From Melanopsichium pennsylvanicum (Eukaryota > Basidiomycota > Ustilaginomycetes > Ustilaginales), in the NCBI GenBank assembly GCA_900208305.1, contig OAPG01000001.1, forward strand, positions 248,001 to 312,000: a stretch of DNA of 64,000 bases, given 5' to 3'. Under the pieces are notes generated by a model. The model was not told where the DNA came from. It searched no databases and worked only from the letters and a program-made list of their open reading frames with translations. The translations under genes were made by a program, and so were the position numbers. Shown one piece after another: positions 29,937 through 38,567 of this stretch (positions are counted from its first letter, which is position 1; each line of letters starts with the position of its first letter).

Positions 29937-31820
29937 TTAATTGTCTTCTTGGATCTCGTCATCCTCGTCTTCCTCTCCCGATTGCCAGCCATACACGCAA
30001 ACGGTTGCCAAACCTAGCAAGCCTGTGATCACACATCCGGTAAATGCGGCGATCGCTCTTCCAGTCCAGCCCGATTCCAAATATGTTGGCCCCTTAGCCA
30101 GCCCTTGGAAGTCAGTCGTCGAGTTAAAGCCGACAGCGTTACCTGTTGTAGCAATCCCCTGTGCTTGACATTGATTCTTGACGTAGTCCGGCACGTCCAA
30201 GTATTCATTGGACAGAGTATCGGGAGCTTCAATGAAGATGGATGCGAGACCAGAGACGAGATGCGGATCAATGTGGCAGTGGAAGAACCACGCGCCTGGA
30301 TTGTCAGCGCGGAAGCGCAAATAAGCCGATCCACCAGGAGGGACCATGACAGTGTCTCTCCTCATAGGATTGACTTGACTCGCATTGAAAGGCGGGTTGA
30401 TGGTAGGATCGGAAGAGGTGACATCTTGAGATTTGTGCACGACTTGGAAGTGGTGACCGTGGAGGTGGAAGGGATGTTTACCTGCATCCCAGTTGAAGAG
30501 CTGGACCTCGACCATGTCATTGTGGTTGATGACAAAGGCGTTCGAGTTGGGACCGTAGATGGCGGGATTCGAAGCGAGAGCGCCCATAGAGTCGGCGGAG
30601 AGAAGGGCGGGAACTTTGGGAGCCACGTAAGAGATGTTGTTGAAGGCGGCATAGTTCTCGCCATTGGACATGGTGTCGAAGGACACATCAAAACGGTGAG
30701 TCACATCAGGAGTGACCAGAGGCTCGGGGTTGAGGGGAACAAACTGAAGATCATCGAAGTAGGTGTACTCTTGGATGAATTTTTCGGAGCCGAAGTTACC
30801 CTGAGGAGCGTTGGGGTAGGAGATAGTGGCAGAAACGTTGAGCTGCAGGTCATCCGGGACGACGTCGAACATGTCCTCGTCCATGTTTGCGTGCAATTTC
30901 CAATTCTGAGGGCTTGTGTCGTTCCTTGCTTTGACCAACACACTGAAACGCTGGGCAACCGAAATTGTCAAGAAGTCAACAGGTTGAGGCTCGACATCGA
31001 CACCTTCGATCTCGATGACCTGCATATCGTGTCCGGACAAGTAAAAGTAAAACGCGGCGAGTGCAGACATGTTGATGACTCGCAATCTATAGGTCTTGCC
31101 TGATTCGAAAGGAAGAGTGGCATTCTCGCTAAAGCCAGGAAGATAGGTGGCGGCAGCTGTCTTGTTGGAGGTGTGAGCAAAGTAGATGAGACCGGATTTA
31201 GGGACGGGCTCTGCGCCGGTAGGATTTTTTCGGTTCATGAATTCGTTCTTGACTAAAGCGGTGTAGTTGGAATGATACCAATCGCCGAGGATGACGGTGA
31301 AGTCGTCGTCGTAGTTGTAGTGGATGTCTGCTGGTTGATCGGGATGAATGATGACGGGGGAACGCAGACCGTCAGTGTATTGATCATTATTGTGAGCATG
31401 AATCCAGAATGTGCCCATCTGTTTGCGACGCTCGGCGGGGGATGCGGGTGAGTTTAGAGTCTCATAAGTGAAGCTTTGATCAGGAGGAATGGGGCATTGT
31501 GTGATGGCAACAGCGCCGTCATAGTAGCCAGTGCGGTTAAAAAACATTCCGTGAGAGTGGAGGGAGGTGCCTACGCCAGTGTTGAGGTTGTTGGTGGCGG
31601 TGATGCGTAGGATATCGGATGCGTTGACGTTGATAATGGGTGGCGGCCAGGTGCCGTTAACACCAATAACGTAGCGGGGAAAGAGTCCATCAGGGTTGAC
31701 ATCGGGGACCCAATTGATGTTCCAGTTGTGCTCGACGGTGGCTGCATTTGCGACCGAGAGCAGAGAGTATAGGGATGAGGTAAGCAGCGCCAATGCTAAA
31801 CCAAGATTGGTTGTAAGCAT
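29937..31820 (-). CDS. FET3: Iron-transport multicopper oxidase (Fet3/Fer1-type ferroxidase)
   Basis: 627 residues, intronless. It oxidises Fe(II) to Fe(III) at the cell surface with O2 as acceptor and passes iron to the Ftr1 permease. A signal peptide (about 1-25) precedes three cupredoxin domains. Copper-ligand blocks are in order: HSHG (about 87), WIHAH (about 140), HPFHLHGHHF (about 448) and FHCHIDPHLVSGL (about 515), which gives the T1 Cys and all expected His. After about 590 a single membrane helix (AAFTGCVITGLLGLATVCVY) is followed by an acidic cytosolic tail, as in Fet3. The motif around the Fe(II)-binding Glu of yeast Fet3 reads LGDWYH here, with Asp. Asp residues matching the other two iron ligands are present. 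Divergent and adjacent to FTR1, which strongly supports iron uptake over a laccase role. Confidence 0.93.
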   Translation of the reverse strand: MLTTNLGLALALLTSSLYSLLSVANAATVEHNWNINWVPDVNPDGLFPRYVIGVNGTWPPPIINVNASDILRITATNNLNTGVGTSLHSHGMFFNRTGYYDGAVAITQCPIPPDQSFTYETLNSPASPAERRKQMGTFWIHAHNNDQYTDGLRSPVIIHPDQPADIHYNYDDDFTVILGDWYHSNYTALVKNEFMNRKNPTGAEPVPKSGLIYFAHTSNKTAAATYLPGFSENATLPFESGKTYRLRVINMSALAAFYFYLSGHDMQVIEIEGVDVEPQPVDFLTISVAQRFSVLVKARNDTSPQNWKLHANMDEDMFDVVPDDLQLNVSATISYPNAPQGNFGSEKFIQEYTYFDDLQFVPLNPEPLVTPDVTHRFDVSFDTMSNGENYAAFNNISYVAPKVPALLSADSMGALASNPAIYGPNSNAFVINHNDMVEVQLFNWDAGKHPFHLHGHHFQVVHKSQDVTSSDPTINPPFNASQVNPMRRDTVMVPPGGSAYLRFRADNPGAWFFHCHIDPHLVSGLASIFIEAPDTLSNEYLDVPDYVKNQCQAQGIATTGNAVGFNSTTDFQGLAKGPTYLESGWTGRAIAAFTGCVITGLLGLATVCVYGWQSGEEDEDDEIQEDN

Positions 31821-32178
31821 GTTGGGAAAAAAAAAAAAAACGTGGGAGAGGATGGGATGCGATTCAAGTTGAGCTGGGATGATGGTGATGGAGGCAAAGG
31901 ATGAGTGGGCCTACACTCGGTGGTTGTTAGAGTGAAGAAAGGGGAAAGAAGTTGCGTCAAGCGTATCAGAGACGGGGGGTATATGTGAGCTTGAAGCGTT
32001 GCGGGCGTCGATGGAAGAAACGAAAAGGGGGGAGAAGAGGGGAGGGAGAATGACTTGTGAGTGAGTGAACAAGTATGAGATAGGCGGAGGAAGCAAGGCT
32101 TGTGAAGGAAAAGAAAGGCAGAAATATGTTTTTTCTCCTCGCCAGGCACATGAGCTGATTGAAGGGAGGAGGTAGGCG

Positions 32179-32193
32179 AGATAATCTGATAAG
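32179..32193. promoter_or_regulatory. Paired GATA-factor sites
   Basis: AGATAA at 32179-32184 and TGATAAG from 32187, separated by two bases, 359 bp upstream of the FET3 start. Close pairs of WGATAR sites are typical functional targets of fungal GATA iron regulators. Confidence 0.55.
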
Positions 32194-32623
32194 CTGTTGT
32201 AGTTGTTGAGCGCAGTTAGTTGATGCGTTGGCAAGGTCGAGCCTTTTCTTCGGTAGGGAGTGGAGCGTTGGGAGACGGATGTAAAGACGTGATGGGCGTG
32301 GGCGGAATTGGACAATAGCAAGTAGCTATTGGTTGCGGGAGGGCTGTTCGGAATGGAGCGGAAGGATGGAAAGAGGCAGGGTATTGCAAGGAAAGCTTTA
32401 CGTTGCAGGCTTTGATAGTATAGGTAGAAAAAGAGCAGTTGAGTCAAAAAAAGGCGTTGCTAGACGAGATACGGCGAGAAGAGCCTAAAGAACGAGCAAG
32501 ATGGGCCGACAGAGAAAGAGCAAGCACGAGCATGACTCGGAACACTGAGGCGCATAGAGAAGAATAGAGAGCGAGCACAGCTGAAGGGGGAAAAAAAACG
32601 AGTGTATCAGATCGAGTCGGATC

Positions 32624-32629
32624 AGATAA
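32624..32629. promoter_or_regulatory. GATA-factor site
   Basis: AGATAAG, 804 bp upstream of FET3, inside the shared iron-uptake control region. Confidence 0.4.
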
Positions 32630-32829
32630 GGGGAAAAAAAAGATGGGCATTTCGCACCGGTCTCGGCTTGCATGCAACCCAACGGCGTCACAGTCTCTCT
32701 TATGCGACAGAGGTTCAAGAAGACAAGAAAGAGAAAAGAGGTTGTGAGAAAAAATCCAAAGAGGATTCAAGGAGGGCACAAAATTGCTTGACATTCGAGA
32801 AGAGTGTCTAGAACTTTTCACATATGAAT

Positions 32830-32851
32830 GAGAGAGAGAGAGAGAGAGAGA
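32830..32851. repeat. (GA)11 microsatellite
   Basis: Uninterrupted GA dinucleotides in the FET3/FTR1 intergenic region. Confidence 0.95.
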
Positions 32852-33195
32852 CCGATGAAATGCCGTTCAAAAGAGCGAGAGTGTGTACAATTTTACAAGT
32901 GAAGAGCAATTCAGGTGGGTGAGAGGCATGCCATGTACACTAAGTATAGTGCCATAAGCGATCGATCTATTAATCCACTAAACCCGCGAATGGTTTGACA
33001 AGATTGGTATGTCTGTTTAGACTGATTTCAACTCAAACGTCGGAGTCAATTCTTGCATATCGAACTATTCAAATCCTTCAACTGAGACCCAATCATTTTC
33101 ATTTTTTTTAATTTTTCTTTTTCTTTTTTTCCTTTTACTCTGTATAGCTGTTGCTATGGATTGCATATCTGAGCTCGACTAAGTTTTCTTCTATC

Positions 33196-33201
33196 TGATA
33201 A
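33196..33201. promoter_or_regulatory. GATA-factor site
   Basis: TGATAA, 763 bp upstream of the FTR1 start, in an AT-rich stretch. Confidence 0.4.
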
Positions 33202-33382
33202 AATAATATGCCAACTAAGAAATTGGCTTGAAATTGTCACGCGAATTTATGTGAGCGGTGCATACACTCCAACCGGCTCAATTCGACCGTAAATTGCATC
33301 CGATTCGTCTGAAACCACAATAGACAAAGCGTCGGCGTATATAGAACAGTGCATGTGTATATTTGCCCCCAATTTTCTCATC

Positions 33383-33388
33383 TGATAA
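33383..33388. promoter_or_regulatory. GATA-factor site near TATA-like sequence
   Basis: TGATAA, 575 bp upstream of the FTR1 start and 40 bp after a TATATA (33338-33343). Confidence 0.4.
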
Positions 33389-33695
33389 CACATGTACGCT
33401 CAACCAAATCTCGCTCTTCTTGTCTTTTTATCCCGTTCTCTTTCAATTCAAAGTGCGCACTTTCCAAGTCGCACTCAACTTGGTCGTTTAAAGCCCTATT
33501 GGTTCGTGAATAACACTGCTTCCGAATCGTTCCGGCTTTCTTGTTGTATTCGCACTTGGGACTCGAAATTGTTTTCACACAGCGCACATAGCCAACCACA
33601 AATCATAAAGCCAAATCATTGGCTCAACTTGACACTTGCTACCACTTCAAAACCACTCAAACCAAGTTCGGCTTCTCTGATTCACCTTGACCTTC

Positions 33696-33701
33696 TTATC
33701 A
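33696..33701. promoter_or_regulatory. GATA-factor site (reverse)
   Basis: TTATCA, the complement of TGATAA, 258 bp upstream of the FTR1 start. Confidence 0.4.
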
Positions 33702-33872
33702 GATCGGATCATACACTCTTATCCCTCTCTCTCCCTCTTTTCCCCTCTTCGCTACTCGGTTCTCTCCTTTTTTGCCCTCCTTCACCGATCTTTTCCCTAC
33801 TAGCTTTTCCAACCCCCACTCAATCAATTTACATATCAGCCTCGACTTGACCACCTTGTCCCAATCCAATCG

Positions 33873-33884
33873 CCCCCCCCCCCC
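33873..33884. repeat. C12 homopolymer in FTR1 leader
   Basis: Twelve consecutive C bases about 75 bp before the FTR1 ATG, likely in the 5' leader. Its exact length is at risk of sequencing error. Confidence 0.9.
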
Positions 33885-33958
33885 TTCTTACCGGATCTTC
33901 AACACAACTCCCCGTTTTAGAAATCACCCTCCGAGCTTCGCCTTATCTTTTTTTCAAC

Positions 33959-35543
33959 ATGGCAGTGGGCAACAAAGTGTTTGCTCCCGCCATCTTTTTC
34001 ATTGCTGCGCGAGAGGCGCTTGAAGCGTCGTTGGTGATCGGCATTCTTTCTGGTATGCTCGAAACCCTCGTGTTGCATACAAAGTCTGCTCAAGAAATTG
34101 CATTGCAAGATAGTCTCACCGACCAAGAAAAGCAATTGGCAAATGCTAGAAAGAGAACCATTGTTAAAAAGTTGCGAAAGATTGTAAGTATTCAAAAAAA
34201 AAAAAACTCTTTCATATTGACTTGTTGATTCAAAACTGACACAGACATTATTTTTTTTCCTTATGATATCATAGGTATTGCTCGGTGCATTGACAGGTTT
34301 GTCCATCGCTTTTGCTATCGGTGCTGCTTTTTTGGCCGTTTTCTATACCCAAGTCACCGATTTGTATGGTAAAGCGGAAGAACTTTGGGAAGGTATTTTC
34401 AACCTAGTAGCTGTACTTCTCATTACACCTATGTCTTTGGCCATTCTTCGTGCGGGTAATAGCAAGCGAAAGTGGAAACGAAAGCTCGAAAACGCTTTTA
34501 ATGACCCTAACATTCAACCCGAATCCAACAATCGTGCTATTCAAGAAGAAGGAGAATCCACAATCCTCAACAACAATAACAATAACAACAATGCTACATC
34601 ATCTCATTCCAATCCTGCTTCCACTTCGTTCATCGATGATCATCAAGAGATTGTTGCACATCAAGAGAATGGTTTCAAGACTACGACTACAGAGAAGATG
34701 AATCCACTTGAAGCTATCAATGTTGTACCTTTGATGACTCAAAATCAACCCAAGTTTAAGAGACTTGGTGGTGGTTTGTTTTCCCGAAAAAGCGTTGGGT
34801 TATCTGATCTTAAACTTCGTATGAATCGTGGTACTTTGGCTTTATTCATGATTCCGCTCATTACTACACTTCGTGAAGGTCTTGAAGGTGTGGTATTTAT
34901 TGGTGGTGTATCTCTGGGTTTACCTGCAACTTCGATTCCTTTACCTGCTATTGTGGGTCTTGTGGTTGGTTTATTGATCGGATTTTTAATTTTTCGTTCG
35001 GGAAATGTTGTTTCGGTTCGAATCTTTTTGATCTTTTCAACGTGCTTCCTTTTACTTATCGCTTCGGGAATGGTGAGTAGGGCGGTGTATTATTTGCAAT
35101 TCTACACATATGTACGTCTAGTTGGAGATTCAGCTGCAGAAAGTGGAAATGGTCCTGGATCTTACAACTCCCAAGGTTACATTTGGCATTTCAATTGCTG
35201 TAATCCAGAAGCCAAAAAAGGTGGCACCGGTTGGGGCATTCTCAACTCGCTCGTTGGTTGGAATAACACTGCAACCTACGCAAGTGTTTTCGTTTACATA
35301 GCATACTGGCTCCTTGTTGCAGCTTATCTCTGGTACCAGATCTGGAAAGAGGGCAGACTAGCCTTGAGGTGGAATGGAAAATTGTACTGGCAGTCCAACA
35401 GAGCAGCTCAAATTAGCCAAGCAAAACAACTCAAATTACAACAACAACAACAACAACAACACACACAGCAAGCCTCATCATTCGGCGCCGAAGAGAAAAT
35501 CGCAACCCAAAACCAAGCAGGCCCTTCGAGCCTCGAAAACTAA
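33959..35543 (+). CDS. FTR1: High-affinity iron permease (Ftr1/Fer2-type)
   Basis: Model: 33959-34183 joined to 34275-35543, 497 residues. The 91-bp intron (GTAAGT..ATCATAG, branch-like CTGAC) joins KLRKI to VLLGALTG. It imports Fe(III) delivered by the partner ferroxidase at the plasma membrane. The two iron-path motifs are present: REALE in the first helix (residues 18-22) and REGLE in a later helix (about 275). About seven hydrophobic segments are visible. A hydrophilic loop of about 110 residues with a poly-Asn tract separates the third and fourth helices. The C-terminal tail carries a poly-Gln tract encoded by CAA repeats (35439-35461). Codons end in T or A far more often than in neighbouring genes. 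Divergent to FET3, forming the iron-uptake pair. Confidence 0.94.
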
Positions 35544-35831
35544 ACTCAAACGCCCTAAATGGTGAGCTGCAGAACATCCACCATACATGACCTCAATTTG
35601 TAATGCGCACCATCCTCATCTTATAAGAAAAGAAAAAGTACCAAATGTATCTCCGTATTTGTGGTTGTTAATTTTTCCTCTTGACCATTGCGTGCCCATG
35701 AGTGAGTGCCACACGTTCAAAGTTGCAACACCGATACCGATCACAACCTAAATTTACTGCATTGCGAACAACAAAATGATCAACTAGATGATCGTACAAC
35801 AATGTTGGGATGACGTTGGAACAAGTGGTAT

Positions 35832-37032
35832 CTACTGCGTCTTTTTGTCGCCAGAAATGGGATCCTTGCGAACGCCCATCTGATCTGGAGTCTGAACTTG
35901 AGCCAGCTGCGCAACAGCAAAGTATACGATAGGCAGCAACACGCCGCCCACCAGAACAAGCGTCAGAATGAGAGGCGTTGAAAACAGCTGTGTTTTGAGC
36001 CAGCAAAATTCGACAAGTCAGAGTCAGAGCAAGAGAGGTCAAGAGTCAGCCGAGTGCATCTAAAACAAAGAGGACAAGCTTGCGCGTGCATGCGAGCGAG
36101 CGCGACGTACCTGGTACCTGGCAAACACACCGCCCGTGGGTTCTGTCCAATTTCCGTTGGATGCGAGCGGCTCCATATACTGCCACAGAAACAAGGTCGA
36201 AAGCAAAAGCGAGCGGACAAATTCGAAATCAACAGTGCATATGCCCAAGTCAGCAAATCAATTGGGTAGCGTTTGCTCCGAAAACAGTGACCATGAGAGA
36301 TTGATAAATACCTGACGCTTGGTGTGCTGATGTAGATAGTCCCCCTTCTGCGCAACAATGACGAGGTTTCGAGGATGACTCTCGTCCATAGACTCCAAAA
36401 CTTGCCAGAGAGCACTTTCTGAAGATACAGCGCAAGCGAGTCATGAGACGCATTGTTGTCGATTGCGATAAAAGAGCGGCGGGTGTCAGCAATGTGTAAG
36501 GGCGGTCTAAAATTGCGCAAACAGATTTGCAAGAATTCAACTCACCTTCCTTCCTCAAATCCGAGACATTAATGTTGATAAAGTGAATCTCTTTCGTTGA
36601 ATCCGGAACCTTGTTCGAAGACAGCATGTTCGTCAGCAAAACCTGCTTAACTTCGCAGGCTTTTCCGAATTGACCAGAGATTTCAGTCACAGCCTCGGGC
36701 TCCAGCTGGTCGTTAAAAGTAAGCTGTGACGGCGCATCGAGTGCCCTTTTCCTCAGCGAGTGGTCCGAAGAGTGTCGAAGGCTCGCCAAGGTGTCTCGGT
36801 CGATCTTGTCAGCTGATACTATGAGAACGGCATCAAGCTCGCAGGCCGCGGACCGCTTACCAGCAGTGAAAAGTGAATTGACAAGGGTAAAAATGCTTGA
36901 GTCGGAGGGCAGCTCGAGCTTGGTCGATGTAGCCTGTTGCGAGGTGAATGCCAAAACTGGGTGAGGAGAGCTGCTGGCCGAAACACAGACCGCAGCTGCT
37001 AGCAGCGATGTAATGGCTGTTGTTGGCCTCAT
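35832..37032 (-). CDS. BIG1/VOA1-like ER membrane protein
   Basis: Four exons on the reverse strand: 37032-36546, 36418-36312, 36179-36111 and 35987-35832; introns of 127, 132 and 123 bp; 272 residues. All three junctions have GT..AG ends and keep frame. A signal peptide (about 1-28) leads a lumenal domain (ALDAPSQLTF, VKQVLLTNML, EIHFININVSDL, ALWQVLESMDE, NLVIVAQKGD), then a spacer with YMEPLASNGNWTEPTGGVFARY. A single C-terminal membrane helix (LILTLVLVGGVLLPIVYFAV) and the tail GDKKTQ follow. The last four residues KKTQ form a dilysine ER-retrieval signal. Layout and helix match the Big1 / V-ATPase assembly factor (Ac45-like) group, which in yeast supports V-ATPase assembly (Voa1) or beta-1,6-glucan synthesis (Big1). 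The group is recognised from layout more than from long identity. Converges on FTR1 with 288 bp between. Confidence 0.7.
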
Positions 37033-37475
37033 GCTGCCAATAGTGTTGAATAGTACAGATCAGGGGGGAGGTGTTGAAAGAGACGTGAGCTGTGTCTTGG
37101 CTGTGAGCACAAAACGTGTGCAGGTGGTTCGTGCAACACTCAGCCTCAGTGAGTGACATAACTACAGGTTTGGAGCAGTAGCCAAGTCTCTCAGATTCGG
37201 CTCCGCGTCAACCGCGAAATTTCGTCAAGGTCCTAAAAGGAATGTTGATGTAGATGTAACATATTCATTATTCATACTTTTTGCTTGCCCCTCTAATACA
37301 TCTTTTCGCTACGAAGCGTTCACAAGCTCTCCAGTCAAATAGCGGCATGATGATTTGGTGACCCTCATTAGCATCCCATGATTGACAATACATATTGTGG
37401 TAGGCGCGATCGCTTGGCGAAAGTAATGAAGCAACGATACATTGGAGGACGAAAGAAGTGTGGTTGCTGCTGGCT
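37033..37475. other. Spacer between BIG1-like 5' end and SDR 3' end
   Basis: 443 bp with both flanking genes on the reverse strand. It holds the promoter of the BIG1-like gene and the SDR 3' end. No gene or repeat seen. Confidence 0.5.
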
Positions 37476-38567
37476 TTACACCGAGGTGTAGCCGCCGTCG
37501 ACAACAAGGTCAGCACCAGTAGTGAAAGCAGAAGCATCACTTGAGAGGTAAATGACAGCACCTTTGAGATCCTCAGGGTCACCCAACCGGCCCATAGGAG
37601 TCAAGTTTTCCCAGGTAGTCCTGAGCTCCTTTCCGTTTGGGCTATTCTCGAGCACAGCACGGCTGAGCGAGGTAAGCATGTACCCAGGCGATAGCGAGTT
37701 GACACGAATGCCCGCCTTGGCCCATTCCACAGCCATCGACTTGGCGAGGTGCTTGACTGCCGCCTTGGAAGCATTGTACGGCGCTTGAGCCTGAGGAATG
37801 TTCACGACCGAGGCAGACATCGAAGCGATCATGACGATCGATCCCTGGATCTGATCATCCATCATCTTCTTGGCCACCTCTCTAGCGACAAAATAGGAGC
37901 CATTGATGTTGATATCGAACAGCTTTTTGAGCTTAGGGGTCGGATATTCGGTCGCTGGGAAGTTCTCAACGATACCTGCCGAATTGACAGCAACATGAAT
38001 CTTGCCGAAACGCTTGTGGATGCGGCCGATGACATCCTGCACCTGTACCTCGTCCGAGATGTCGCATCCGTAGCCTTGAATATCGAGCTCGCCCGGTTGG
38101 ACGCCGCCGTGCAGAGTGAACCACTCTTCGACTTCTTTTGCAGCATGCATGCACTCTTCCTCGTTGAGATCGATGATGGCGATCGAGTTAGCACCAGACT
38201 CGACAAAAGTACGGGCGATGAGGTTGCCGATACCACGAGCAGCGCCAGTGACGATGCAAACCTTGTTCTCCATCGAAAAGCTTGCGAGAGTGCGCTGGGA
38301 ATGTCGACCGACACGGCCACCAGTGGTGCTGTGTCCAACATCGTCGCGGGGATGCCGCGAGCTATCTTCGGGGTAGGGAACCACAACGTCATCCTTGGTG
38401 GAAGCAAATGGGTGGCCAATCATAGGCTTGGCCTTGTTCAAGCATCGGGACGAGCTGGCAAAGGAGCGAACAGCAAAGGTGGAGGGTCGGGCTGCAGGTC
38501 GTGCAACCTGCGAAAGGTTGACCAGGGTCCTTGCTGCTCGAGCAGCGTTGGCTGGGTGGGTCAGCAT
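37476..38567 (-). CDS. Short-chain dehydrogenase/reductase with presequence-like N-terminus
   Basis: 363 residues from the ATG at 38567, intronless. An in-frame ATG 19 codons earlier (38624) is possible, but 38567 directly begins an Arg/Ala/Ser-rich, acid-poor leader (AARAARTLV, RPAARPST, VRSFASSSR) typical of a mitochondrial presequence. The Rossmann fold starts at about residue 103: VTGAARGIG cofactor loop, an acidic turn IIDLNEEE that may favour NAD, N-S-A-G at about 205, the catalytic SMSAS Ser region, and YNASK (Tyr-x-x-x-Lys). GDPEDLKG, SSDASAFTTG and VDGGYTSV end the fold. It resembles Sou2/D-arabinitol or mannitol dehydrogenase-type SDRs. The substrate is not determinable. Divergent, 2.35 kb from dihydroxyacetone kinase. 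Confidence 0.88.
   Translation of the reverse strand: MLTHPANAARAARTLVNLSQVARPAARPSTFAVRSFASSSRCLNKAKPMIGHPFASTKDDVVVPYPEDSSRHPRDDVGHSTTGGRVGRHSQRTLASFSMENKVCIVTGAARGIGNLIARTFVESGANSIAIIDLNEEECMHAAKEVEEWFTLHGGVQPGELDIQGYGCDISDEVQVQDVIGRIHKRFGKIHVAVNSAGIVENFPATEYPTPKLKKLFDININGSYFVAREVAKKMMDDQIQGSIVMIASMSASVVNIPQAQAPYNASKAAVKHLAKSMAVEWAKAGIRVNSLSPGYMLTSLSRAVLENSPNGKELRTTWENLTPMGRLGDPEDLKGAVIYLSSDASAFTTGADLVVDGGYTSV

Larger units (their letters stand above)
31821..33958. promoter_or_regulatory. Shared FET3/FTR1 intergenic control region
   Basis: 2.1 kb between divergent starts (31820 and 33959) with no gene of its own. WGATAR sites occur at 32078, 32179, 32187, 32624, 33196, 33383 and 33696, and one lies in the FTR1 leader at 33943. 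In U. maydis the GATA repressor Urbs1 controls iron genes, and fer1/fer2 are iron-repressed, so these are the likely sites for an orthologue. Other contents are a (GA)11 run, a C12 run, a TATATA at 33338 and pyrimidine-rich leaders. Confidence 0.65.

Noticed and set aside
30105..31103. 332-residue forward open frame antisense to FET3
   Set aside because: It is a mirror of the FET3 coding strand with Val/Asp/Glu-rich composition; long antisense frames are expected opposite GC-rich coding sequence.
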